Assembly: GCA_051646105.1 (NCBI GenBank)
Contig: JBOFCO010000126.1
Coordinates: 1-16,030 of the forward strand
Length of the DNA stretch: 16,030 nucleotides
From: JBOFCO01 sp051646105
GTDB taxonomy: Bacteria > Pseudomonadota > Alphaproteobacteria > Rhodobacterales > Rhodobacteraceae
Direction of reading: 5' to 3'
The notes below the pieces were generated by a model, which made no database searches, was not told the DNA's origin, and saw nothing but the letters and a program-made list of their open reading frames with translations. The first letter of the stretch is position 1, and the number at the start of each line of letters is the position of its first letter. Shown one piece after another: positions 1 through 5,122 of the stretch. A program made the translations under genes and the position numbers.

Positions 1-152
1 CGGAAGGCACGGAAATGGTGATGCCGGGCGACAACCTGAAGTTCGAGGTCGAGCTGATCGCCCCGATCGCCATGGAAGAAAAGCTGCGCTTCGCCATCCG
101 CGAAGGCGGAAGAACCGTCGGCGCAGGCGTCGTTTCAAAAATCATCGCCTGA
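1..152 (+). CDS. tuf: Elongation factor Tu, C-terminal end (5' truncated by window)
   Basis: Reading from base 3, the window opens inside an ORF that gives 49 residues and a TGA stop. They include MVMPGDNLKFEVELI, AMEEKLRFAIREGGRTVGAG and a final VVSKIIA, the hallmark C-terminus of EF-Tu domain III. EF-Tu is the cytoplasmic GTPase that delivers aminoacyl-tRNA to the ribosomal A site. Only about an eighth of the protein is present, and the GTPase domain lies upstream of the window. The gene ends in a strong intrinsic terminator, so it is transcriptionally closed off from the genes that follow. Its position upstream of tRNA-Trp/secE recalls the tufB-secE neighbourhood of other Proteobacteria, but here about 4 kb separates the two. 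Which of the usual two tuf copies this is cannot be told from the window. Confidence 0.97.
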   Translation, partial: EGTEMVMPGDNLKFEVELIAPIAMEEKLRFAIREGGRTVGAGVVSKIIA

Positions 153-172
153 TCTTTCCGAAATTCGGAATG

Positions 173-201
173 AAAGGCCGCCCTTACGGGCGGCCTTTTG
201 C
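173..201 (+). terminator. Intrinsic terminator of tuf
   Basis: A perfect 11-bp stem (173-183 with 188-198, AAAGGCCGCCC and its complement) carries a 4-nt TTAC loop and ends in TTTT, 20 bases after the tuf stop. The A-run on the 5' side means it could also act weakly on the minus strand. Confidence 0.93.
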
Positions 202-219
202 TGTTAGACCCTTGCAATG

Positions 220-247
220 TTGACATGGGGCGGGTTTCACCTACCAT
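220..247 (+). promoter_or_regulatory. Candidate sigma70-type promoter for the ribbon-helix-helix gene
   Basis: A perfect -35 hexamer TTGACA (220-225) is followed after 16 bases by TACCAT (242-247), a 4/6 match to the -10 consensus. Transcription would start near 254, leaving an mRNA leader of only about a dozen bases before the ATG at 267. The site lies just past the tuf terminator, where a new promoter is needed. It is a prediction from sequence only. Confidence 0.5.
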
Positions 248-266
248 TTCGCAGGGGGGTATGACG

Positions 267-566
267 ATGTGCCAGCTTTTTGCCGGGCAGAATCCGGCCC
301 GTTATGAATACGTCACCCGGCGGCTGCGGCTGAACGGGCAGTCGACATCGATCCGGCTGGAGCGGGCCTTCTGGGGGATTGTGGATCAGATGGCGGCCCG
401 CGACGGCTGCTCGACTCCTGCCTTTCTTTCAAAGCTGCATTCGGAAGTGTTGCAGCAACACGGAGAGGCGTCGAACTTCACCTCCTTGCTGCGGTGCGCC
501 TGCACCATCCATCTTGGCGAACTTGAACAGGTTCCGCAGCCCGTTGCTCGCTACGCGGCCGAGTGA
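267..566 (+). CDS. Ribbon-helix-helix domain protein (RHH_4-like)
   Basis: This 99-residue protein begins MCQLFAGQNPARYEY and carries a short basic segment (RRLRLNGQSTSIRLE, about residues 18-32). That segment would form the DNA-contacting strand, and the helices AFWGIVDQMAARDG and TPAFLSKLHSEVLQQHG follow. The arrangement and the MCxxFAGQ opening match small alphaproteobacterial ribbon-helix-helix proteins (Pfam RHH_4 type), which are presumed DNA-binding dimers and are mostly uncharacterised. The frame is open further upstream (a TTG at 198, inside the tuf terminator, and an ATG at 261). The ATG at 267 is preferred because it reproduces the family's N-terminus and sits 8 bases after a GGGGGG tract (253-258) that can serve as ribosome binding site. 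No target operator or partner toxin is visible next to it, so it need not be an antitoxin. Confidence 0.78.
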   Translation: MCQLFAGQNPARYEYVTRRLRLNGQSTSIRLERAFWGIVDQMAARDGCSTPAFLSKLHSEVLQQHGEASNFTSLLRCACTIHLGELEQVPQPVARYAAE

Positions 567-710
567 GCAGCCTGCGGTTGCAGGCGATCTCGTCGGCGCG
601 GGCGGCCCTTTCGCTGGCGTACAGAAACTGTGCCTGTAGTAGTCGGCTACTACCCATGCCGCCAACTGGTTCACTAACCTTACCAAAATCAGGCAGGTTT
701 TGGGGGCGAG
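567..710. other. Intergenic stretch with two short inverted repeats
   Basis: There is no credible gene here. Just after the stop lies GCCTGC-GGTT-GCAGGC (570-585), a 6-bp hairpin with no T-run. Further on is GTAGTAG-TCGG-CTACTAC (636-653), a 7-bp inverted repeat 58 bases before the glyoxalase-like gene. The second could be an operator half-site pair. No convincing -35/-10 pair was seen. Confidence 0.4.
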
Positions 711-1106
711 ATGGCCAAAGTAATCCATTCGATGATCCGTGTTCTGGATGAGCAGCGGTCTGTTGCGTTCTATGACCGCGCCTTCGGGCTGAAAGTGGCC
801 GACCGGCTGGATTTCGAAAGCTTCACGCTGGTTTATCTGTCGAACGCCGAAAGCGGGTTCGAACTGGAACTGACCATCAACAAGGGCCGTACGGAACATT
901 ACGATCTGGGCGACGGTTACGGCCATCTGGCGGTTTCGGTATCGGATGTCGAGGCCGAACATGCCCGGCTGATGCAGGCGGGGCTGTCCCCCCGCAAGGT
1001 TGTCGATTTCCGCAACGGTGATGTGCAGGTGGCGAAATTCTTCTTCATCGCCGACCCCGATGGCTACCAGATCGAGGTTCTGCAACGCGGGGGGCGTTTT
1101 CTGTAA
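711..1106 (+). CDS. VOC-family glyoxalase I-like protein (lactoylglutathione lyase type)
   Basis: This 131-residue protein has two vicinal-oxygen-chelate beta-alpha-beta modules. All four metal ligands of bacterial glyoxalase I can be placed: His6 (VIHSMIRV), Glu53 (ELELTINKG), His72 (YGHLAVSV) and Glu122 (DPDGYQIEVL). The pattern aligns well with E. coli GloA (His5, Glu56, His74, Glu122), a Ni-dependent cytoplasmic enzyme that isomerises the glutathione hemithioacetal of methylglyoxal to S-lactoylglutathione. Conserved ligands and length make a related activity likely. Substrate assignment remains open, because the VOC superfamily is broad and genomes often carry another, truer gloA. The ATG at 711 follows GGGGG (702-706). 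The gene may stand alone: 60 bases containing a small hairpin separate it from the Tat-signal gene, and no terminator is obvious, so readthrough is possible. Confidence 0.85.
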   Translation: MAKVIHSMIRVLDEQRSVAFYDRAFGLKVADRLDFESFTLVYLSNAESGFELELTINKGRTEHYDLGDGYGHLAVSVSDVEAEHARLMQAGLSPRKVVDFRNGDVQVAKFFFIADPDGYQIEVLQRGGRFL

Positions 1107-1121
1107 CGGGTGAGGCTTTGG

Positions 1122-1136
1122 GCGGGCGATGCCCGC
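1122..1136. other. Short hairpin between the VOC gene and the dehydrogenase unit
   Basis: GCGGGC-GAT-GCCCGC is a perfect 6-bp inverted repeat 15 bases after the VOC stop and followed by AAATCC. It lacks a T-run, so it is at best a weak terminator or an mRNA-end stabiliser. Confidence 0.4.
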
Positions 1137-1166
1137 AAATCCTAGGGAAATCAGGGAGGAGTACCC

Positions 1167-1688
1167 ATGGGAAAACTGTCAGAGAAGGGACTGACACGGC
1201 GCGCATTGCTGGGTCGCGCCGTGGCGGTCGGGGCGATCGCCGTGATGGGCACGGGGTTCGTGGCGGCACCGAATGCCGCCTGGGCGCTGGAGGTGACAGC
1301 GATCACCCCCGAACAAATGGCCACACTGCTGCAAATGGCGCGCGACATCTATCCGCACGACCAGGTGCCCGACCAATACTATGCCGTGGCGGTCAAAGGC
1401 TATGACGCCGAAGACAAGAAAGAGATGGTCACGGCCGGCATCGCCGAACTCGATGCCGCCGCCAAGGCGCAGGGCCATGCCGATTACCTGTCGATTGGCT
1501 GGGAAGAAGACCGGGTGAAGGTGCTTCAGGCGATCGAGGGCAGCACATTCTTCCAGACCATCCGTGGCGGGCTGGTGACCGGCCTTTATAACCAGAAAGA
1601 GGTCTGGCCCATCTTCGGCTACGAAGGCGAGAGCTTTTCGCAGGGCGGCTATATCGAGCGCGGCTTCGACGACATCAACTGGCTTTGA
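1167..1688 (+). CDS. Tat-exported small subunit, gluconate 2-dehydrogenase subunit 3 family
   Basis: This 173-residue protein opens with a twin-arginine signal: LTRRALLGR (Arg11-Arg12), then a hydrophobic stretch (about residues 18-35) and a likely cleavage site AWA|LEV after residue 40. The mature part, about 133 residues with MARDIYPHDQVPDQYY near its start, resembles the gluconate 2-dehydrogenase subunit 3 family. These proteins pair with a GMC flavoprotein and escort it through the Tat translocon. A strong ribosome binding site, AGGGAGGA (1153-1160), sits 6 bases before the ATG. The flavoprotein gene starts 15 bases after the stop, so the two are surely co-transcribed. The large subunit has no signal peptide of its own, which fits 'hitchhiker' export on this protein. 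The role is inferred from family and context; the enzyme's substrate is unknown. Confidence 0.88.
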   Translation: MGKLSEKGLTRRALLGRAVAVGAIAVMGTGFVAAPNAAWALEVTAITPEQMATLLQMARDIYPHDQVPDQYYAVAVKGYDAEDKKEMVTAGIAELDAAAKAQGHADYLSIGWEEDRVKVLQAIEGSTFFQTIRGGLVTGLYNQKEVWPIFGYEGESFSQGGYIERGFDDINWL

Positions 1689-1703
1689 GGGGAGGGCGGT
1701 CAC

Positions 1704-3269
1704 ATGGCAACTTTCGATCTGAACGACGACGGCGTGGTCGTCATCATCGGCACGGGTGCGGGTGGCGGGGTGCTGGCCAACGAACTTGCGCAAAAGGGCG
1801 TCAAGGTCGTGGCGCTGGAGGCAGGCGGGCGTTACCTGCCCGAGGATTACATCAACGACGAATGGGAAAGCTTCACGCAGCTTGCATGGCTGGATGCGCG
1901 GACCACGTCGGGAAACTGGCGGGTCGCCAAGGATTTTGCGGGGCTTCCCGCCTGGATAGTGAAGGCGGTCGGCGGCACCACAACGCACTGGGCCGGGGCC
2001 TCGATCCGCTTTCAGGATCATGAATGGAAAGCGCTGACCAACTACGGCGCGGTTGACGGCGCGAATCTGCTGGACTGGCCCATCGACGGTGCGGAAATGG
2101 CGCCGTGGTATGAAAAGGCGGAAACCAAGCTTGGCGTGACCCGCACCGGCGACCGGGCAGGATTGCCGGGCAACAACAACTTCAAGGTGTTCGAGAAGGG
2201 CGCGAAGGCGCTGGGCTACAAGGAAGTCCACACCGGGCGGATGGCGATCAACTCTGCCGATTACGATGGCCGCATGGCTTGCCAGCAGACCGGCTTCTGT
2301 TTCCAGGGCTGCAAATGGGGCGCGAAATGGTCTGCGGCCTATACCGACATTCCGGCAGGCGAGGCGACCGGAAATCTGGAGGTCCGCGAACGCGCCCATG
2401 TTGCGCGGATCCTGCATGACGACGGCGGCAAGGTGACGGGTGTCGAATATTTCGACAAGGACGGTGCCTTGCAGATGCAGAAAGCGCGCATTGTCTGCGT
2501 GGCAGGCAACAGTTTTGAAAGCCCGCGCCTGCTGCTCAACTCTGCCTCTACCATGTTCCCCGATGGGCTGGCCAATTCGTCCGGCATGGTCGGCAAGAAC
2601 TACATGCGGCATACGACCGGATCGGTCTATGCGATCTTTGACAAGCCGGTCAGGATGTGGCGCGGCACAACGATGGCAGGCATCGTGCAGGATGAGGCGC
2701 GGCACGATCCGTCGCGCGGTTTTGTCGGCGGGTATGAGCTGGAAACGCTTTCCCTTGGCCTGCCGTTCATGGCGGCTTTCCTGAATCCCGGCGGCTGGGG
2801 GCGCAGCTTTACCACAGCGCTTGACCACTATGACAAGATGGCGGGCATGTGGATCGTGGGCGAGGACATGCCGCAGGTGCAGAACGGCGTGACCCTGTCG
2901 GAAACCAAGGATCAGCACGGGCTGCCGGTCGCCAATGTGCATTTCGACGACCACCCGAACGATATCGCCATGCGCAATCACGCCTACAAGCAGGGGATTG
3001 CAATGTACGAGGCTGTCGGGGCCACCCGCGCCTTTCCGACGCCGCCTTACCCGTCGACCCACAACCTTGGCACCAACCGCATGTCGGAAAAGCCGCAGGA
3101 CGGGGTGGTCAACAAATGGGGGCAAAGCCACGACATCGCTAACCTGTTCGTGTCGGACGGCAGCCAGTTCACCACGGGAGCGGCGGAAAATCCGACGCTG
3201 ACCATCGTGGCGCTGGCGATCCGGCAGGCCGACCATATCGCGCGCGAGATGTCGGCGGGCACGATCTGA
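1704..3269 (+). CDS. GMC-type FAD dehydrogenase, large catalytic subunit
   Basis: This 521-residue flavoprotein has the N-terminal Rossmann motif (VVIIGTGAGGGVLANELA, Gly16-x-Gly18-x-x-Gly21), an acidic residue for the FAD ribose (Glu39), the flavin-contact segment GGTTTHWAG (90-98), and the C-terminal GMC motifs with His453 (STHNLGTNR) and Asn496 (AENPTLT), the expected catalytic pair. A cysteine cluster Cys193-x5-Cys199-x3-Cys203 lies where direct-electron-transfer FAD glucose dehydrogenases carry a [3Fe-4S] cluster, so a similar cluster is plausible here. The relatives oxidise sugars, sugar acids or alcohols in the periplasm. The actual substrate cannot be read from the sequence. There is no signal peptide, and export with the upstream Tat subunit is inferred. 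The start at 1704 follows GGGGAGGG (1689-1696). No cytochrome c subunit follows; a terminator does. Confidence 0.92.
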   Translation: MATFDLNDDGVVVIIGTGAGGGVLANELAQKGVKVVALEAGGRYLPEDYINDEWESFTQLAWLDARTTSGNWRVAKDFAGLPAWIVKAVGGTTTHWAGASIRFQDHEWKALTNYGAVDGANLLDWPIDGAEMAPWYEKAETKLGVTRTGDRAGLPGNNNFKVFEKGAKALGYKEVHTGRMAINSADYDGRMACQQTGFCFQGCKWGAKWSAAYTDIPAGEATGNLEVRERAHVARILHDDGGKVTGVEYFDKDGALQMQKARIVCVAGNSFESPRLLLNSASTMFPDGLANSSGMVGKNYMRHTTGSVYAIFDKPVRMWRGTTMAGIVQDEARHDPSRGFVGGYELETLSLGLPFMAAFLNPGGWGRSFTTALDHYDKMAGMWIVGEDMPQVQNGVTLSETKDQHGLPVANVHFDDHPNDIAMRNHAYKQGIAMYEAVGATRAFPTPPYPSTHNLGTNRMSEKPQDGVVNKWGQSHDIANLFVSDGSQFTTGAAENPTLTIVALAIRQADHIAREMSAGTI

Positions 3270-3293
3270 CCCGGGCAAAACACCGGAACTGGC

Positions 3294-3321
3294 ACGGGCC
3301 ACCCTGATGGGTGGCCCGTTT
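3294..3321 (+). terminator. Intrinsic terminator of the dehydrogenase unit
   Basis: A perfect 11-bp stem (ACGGGCCACCC, 3294-3304, with 3309-3319) and TGAT loop are followed by TTT, 24 bases after the flavoprotein stop. It separates the plus-strand block from the convergent minus-strand gene. Confidence 0.92.
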
Positions 3322-3358
3322 CCGTCACTTGGGGGGAGGGGTCAGGCGACGGGAAGGA

Positions 3359-3688
3359 TCAACGGCACTCGGCGTGTTCGATGATGTCATGGGCGTCGTC
3401 GCAGCCCGAACCACCCTTCACGCGGGGCTTCTTGCGGCCGCTCGACCGGCTGTCGTCATTGCGGTCATCGCCACCCCGGCGGCCACCGCGGCGGTCGTCA
3501 TCGCCGCCACGTCCACGACCGCCGCGGTCATCCGACCCGCGGTCATCGTCACCGCCGCGCCGGGCGAAATCATGGTTGGTGTCGGCGGCAACCAGACCGG
3601 CCAGATCGGTATAGACGGCGGCCTGTGCGGGAAAGGCGGCGGTCAGGGCAAGGCTTGCGGTCAGCGAAAGGGTCAGGGTCTTGAGCAT
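3359..3688 (-). CDS. Exported Asp/Arg/Gly-rich low-complexity protein, function unknown
   Basis: I do not recognise a named family for this 109-residue protein. It starts with a clear Sec signal peptide (MLKTLTLSLTASLALTAAF, cleavage likely PAQA|AVY after residue 23). A short segment with Asp36-Thr-Asn38-His-Asp40 follows, then a stretch of about 40 residues (43-82) built almost wholly of Arg, Gly and Asp in RGG, DDR and GGDD units. The tail is basic (GRKKPRVKGG) and ends with two cysteines, Cys96 and Cys108, the latter two residues from the end, which could form a disulfide in the periplasm. The frame continues upstream of 3688, but the ATG there has a good ribosome binding site (AGGAG, 3697-3701 complement) and gives the signal peptide. 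It is convergent with the dehydrogenase unit and divergent from tRNA-Trp. The clean signal peptide argues that it is a real gene despite the repetitive composition. Confidence 0.72.
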   Translation of the reverse strand: MLKTLTLSLTASLALTAAFPAQAAVYTDLAGLVAADTNHDFARRGGDDDRGSDDRGGRGRGGDDDRRGGRRGGDDRNDDSRSSGRKKPRVKGGSGCDDAHDIIEHAECR

Positions 3689-3927
3689 GTCGGTATCTCC
3701 TGTTCGGGTGTTGATGTGGTTCCGATGAGGAGATATTGCGCCCTGCCGCCCGAGGCCGATACGGGCGCTGGTTGGGCAAGCTGCGCGCAAAGGTCGCCAC
3801 GGAGGCCGGACTTTGGTCCGTGCCGCGAAAGACGGTCGGGTGGTCTTTTGTCAAAGGAAATCCGTCACCGGGCCACCCGCAGCCGCTTGATCTATGCCCG
3901 CCGTGGCGCTAAGCAGTCCACGGCCAC
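3689..3927. other. Divergent intergenic region between the Asp/Arg/Gly-rich gene and tRNA-Trp
   Basis: It holds no credible gene. It must contain the minus-strand promoter of the exported-protein gene. A perfect TTGACA is present on the minus strand (3849-3854), but no good -10 lies at the right distance. An inverted repeat CACGGA/TCCGTG (3798-3803 and 3817-3822) lies in the middle. The right end carries the likely tRNA promoter. Confidence 0.5.
3887..3915 (+). promoter_or_regulatory. Candidate promoter of tRNA-Trp
   Basis: TTGATC (3887-3892), 17 bases, then TAAGCA (3910-3915). Initiation would fall near 3922, a few bases before the mature 5' end at 3928, which suits a tRNA gene. The -10 match is weak, so this is a candidate only. 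Confidence 0.42.
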
Positions 3928-4003
3928 AGGGGTATAGCTCAGCTGGTAGAGCGACGGTCTCCAAAACCGTAGGTCGCGGGTTCGAACCCTGCTGCCCCTG
4001 CCA
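3928..4003 (+). tRNA. trnW: tRNA-Trp (anticodon CCA)
   Basis: This is a 76-nt cloverleaf with the CCA end encoded. The acceptor stem AGGGGTA pairs with TGCCCCT (one T-G wobble), and the discriminator is G4000. The D arm contains AGCTCAGCTGGTAGAGC, the anticodon arm ACGGT-CTCCAAA-ACCGT has anticodon CCA at 3961-3963, and the T arm contains GGTTCGAACC. It reads UGG codons. tRNA-Trp directly ahead of secE-nusG is a common arrangement in Proteobacteria. No terminator separates it from secE, so processing from a longer tRNA-secE transcript is possible. Confidence 0.98.
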
Positions 4004-4052
4004 TGGCCCTTTAAAACGTTCTGGTCCGGCTGTGTCTGCCGCAGCATCCGGC

Positions 4053-4081
4053 TTGAATTTCCGGCCTGTCGCGCGTATCTC
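4053..4081 (+). promoter_or_regulatory. Candidate promoter of secE
   Basis: TTGAAT (4053-4058), exactly 17 bases, then TATCTC (4076-4081). Predicted initiation near 4088 leaves a leader of about 20 bases that contains the secE ribosome binding site. The -10 element is enclosed by a perfect inverted repeat, listed separately. Confidence 0.48.
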
Positions 4082-4090
4082 GGCCGGAAA
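4058..4090. promoter_or_regulatory. Perfect 9-bp inverted repeat over the secE promoter
   Basis: TTTCCGGCC (4058-4066) and GGCCGGAAA (4082-4090) are exact complements separated by 15 bases. On DNA they bracket the candidate -10 element, as an operator would. In RNA read through from tRNA-Trp they would form a strong hairpin ahead of secE. There is no T-run after it, so it is not a standard terminator. Confidence 0.6.
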
Positions 4091-4108
4091 GCAAAACGAA
4101 GGCGTAGC

Positions 4109-4303
4109 ATGGCCACCAATCCTTTCCAGTTTCTCCAGCAGGTCCGGGCCGAGGTCGGCAAGGTTACCTGGCCCACCCGGCGCGAGGTCATGCTGACCAC
4201 GGTCATGGTGCTGGTCCTGTCGGCTCTGACGGCGCTGTTCTTCTCGCTGGTCGATTTCTCGATCCGGTCGGGGCTGACGGCGATGCTGGGAATGTTCGGC
4301 TGA
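4109..4303 (+). CDS. secE: Preprotein translocase subunit SecE
   Basis: This 64-residue protein has the SecE signature RAEVGKVTWPTRREV (about residues 13-27), an amphipathic segment that lies on the membrane surface. A single transmembrane helix follows (about 29-50, LTTVMVLVLSALTALFF). This is the short one-helix form usual outside the enterobacteria, whose SecE has three helices. SecE clamps SecY in the inner-membrane SecYEG channel used for protein export. The ATG at 4109 follows GAAGG (4098-4102). It is the first protein gene of the cluster, between tRNA-Trp and nusG. A 182-base gap with a terminator-like hairpin separates it from nusG. Confidence 0.96.
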   Translation: MATNPFQFLQQVRAEVGKVTWPTRREVMLTTVMVLVLSALTALFFSLVDFSIRSGLTAMLGMFG

Positions 4304-4329
4304 GCCATCGGCGTTAACGCGCTTGAAAT

Positions 4330-4345
4330 CCGGGGGGCGCCCCGG
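4330..4345. other. GC hairpin after secE
   Basis: CCGGGG-GGCG-CCCCGG is a perfect 6-bp stem 26 bases after the secE stop, with no T-run following. It is probably an RNA 3'-end or processing structure. Confidence 0.45.
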
Positions 4346-4373
4346 TAAAGCGGGCGGACCTTTCATGACAGCG

Positions 4374-4410
4374 GCGCGCAGCGATTCGGTTTGCGCGCAG
4401 CTTTTGTTTT
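4374..4410 (+). terminator. Terminator-like hairpin between secE and nusG
   Basis: GCGCGCA (4374-4380) pairs perfectly with TGCGCGC (4392-4398) across an 11-base loop, and AGCTTTTGTTTT follows. It could end or attenuate transcripts from the secE side, letting nusG-rpoC depend partly on another promoter. Confidence 0.5.
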
Positions 4411-4448
4411 GGGAAAAGGGCGGCGTGACCGCCTGCAAACAGCAAGAC

Positions 4449-4463
4449 CCGCGGCTGCCGCGG
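4449..4463. other. Hairpin just upstream of the nusG ribosome binding site
   Basis: CCGCGG-CTG-CCGCGG is a perfect 6-bp stem ending 8 bases before the AGGTGA ribosome binding site of nusG. It may influence translation initiation, but there is no direct evidence. Confidence 0.4.
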
Positions 4464-4471
4464 AACAGGCA

Positions 4472-4477
4472 AGGTGA
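4472..4477 (+). promoter_or_regulatory. Ribosome binding site that fixes the nusG start
   Basis: AGGTGA matches the 16S-complementary sequence AGGAGGTGA and lies 8 bases before the ATG at 4486. The in-frame GTG at 4474 is part of this site and so is not a credible start. rpoB has the same arrangement. Confidence 0.65.
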
Positions 4478-4485
4478 CGAAGAGC

Positions 4486-5019
4486 ATGGCGAAGCGCTGG
4501 TATTCGGTAAGCGTTCTCTCGAATTTCGAGAAGAAGATTGCCGAGCAGATCAAGCAGACCGTTGCCGAAAAGGGTCTCGAGAACGAGATCGACGAGGTGC
4601 TTGTGCCCACCGAAGAGGTGATCGAGGTGCGGCGCGGCAAGAAGGTGACCAGTGAGCGGCGCTTCATGCCCGGTTATGTGCTGGTGCATATGGAAATGAC
4701 CGACCGGGGCTATCACCTGATTTCCTCGATCAACCGCGTGACTGGATTTCTGGGGCCGCAGGGCCGCCCGATGCCGATGCGCGATGCCGAAGTGAACGGC
4801 ATCCTGAAGCGCGCCGAAGAAGGCACCGAAGCCCCGCGCAACCTGATCCGCTTCGAGGTGGGTGAGCAGGTGAAGGTCACCGACGGCCCGTTCGAGGGCT
4901 TTGACGGCATGGTCGAGGATGTCGACGAAGGGCACAGCCGCCTGAAGGTGTCTGTGTCGATCTTCGGCCGCCCGACGCCGGTCGAACTGGAATTCACGCA
5001 GGTCTCCAAAGGGGTCTGA
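4486..5019 (+). CDS. nusG: Transcription termination/antitermination factor NusG
   Basis: This 177-residue protein begins MAKRWYSVSVLSNFEKKIAEQ. The NGN domain (about 4-105) contains VPTEEVIEVRRGKK and the FMPGYVLVHM strand that binds the RNA polymerase clamp. The KOW domain (about 124-177) contains FEVGEQVKVTDGPFEGFDG and ends VSIFGRPTPVELEFTQV. NusG rides on elongating polymerase, bridging to Rho or to ribosomal protein S10. Length and motifs match E. coli NusG (181 aa). The ATG at 4486 is chosen over the in-frame GTG at 4474, which lies inside the Shine-Dalgarno sequence. It lies in the conserved secE-nusG-rplK order. The 103-base gap to rplK has hairpins but no clear terminator. Confidence 0.97.
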   Translation: MAKRWYSVSVLSNFEKKIAEQIKQTVAEKGLENEIDEVLVPTEEVIEVRRGKKVTSERRFMPGYVLVHMEMTDRGYHLISSINRVTGFLGPQGRPMPMRDAEVNGILKRAEEGTEAPRNLIRFEVGEQVKVTDGPFEGFDGMVEDVDEGHSRLKVSVSIFGRPTPVELEFTQVSKGV

Positions 5020-5122
5020 CGTGCATGTTGTGGGAGGCGAGGCGGTAAAAACCGTCAGACCGGACCACTAAACTTCATCCCGGCGGAATCCGGGACCCTG
5101 AAGCGAAAAAGGAGAAGGCCAG
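5020..5122 (+). promoter_or_regulatory. rplK leader with candidate L1-responsive structure
   Basis: The leader contains CGGT-AAAA-ACCG (5043-5054), a perfect 6-bp hairpin TCCCGG-CGGAAT-CCGGGA (5078-5095), and a strong ribosome binding site AGGAG (5110-5114). In E. coli, L1 represses translation of the rplK-rplA mRNA by binding its leader. The position here is right for that, but I could not demonstrate the L1 consensus by eye. Confidence 0.4.

Noticed and set aside
429..1085. Minus-strand open frame of about 218 codons opposite the ribbon-helix-helix and VOC genes
   Set aside because: It is antisense to two well-supported plus-strand genes and has no recognisable motif.
1179..3302. Minus-strand open frame of about 707 codons opposite the dehydrogenase pair
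   Set aside because: The plus-strand genes show clear FAD, Tat and GMC motifs; the antisense frame shows none.
3459..3560. Possible CRISPR-like or tandem repeat array in the GC-rich repetitive stretch
   Set aside because: The repetition follows from Arg/Gly/Asp codons of the exported protein, with no regular repeat-spacer spacing.
3849..3854. Perfect TTGACA on the minus strand as promoter of the exported-protein gene
   Set aside because: No acceptable -10 hexamer lies 16-18 bases away, so it was not called as a promoter.
3311..3937. Plus-strand open frame of about 208 codons opposite the Asp/Arg/Gly-rich gene and running into tRNA-Trp
   Set aside because: It starts inside the terminator, ends inside the tRNA, and its Ala/Val-rich stretch is the complement of the Arg/Gly/Asp codons. 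The minus frame has a signal peptide and ribosome binding site.
4474..4485. GTG start four codons upstream for nusG (and the same at 7715 for rpoB)
   Set aside because: In both cases the GTG is part of the AGGTGA Shine-Dalgarno sequence, and the downstream ATG gives the conserved protein N-terminus.
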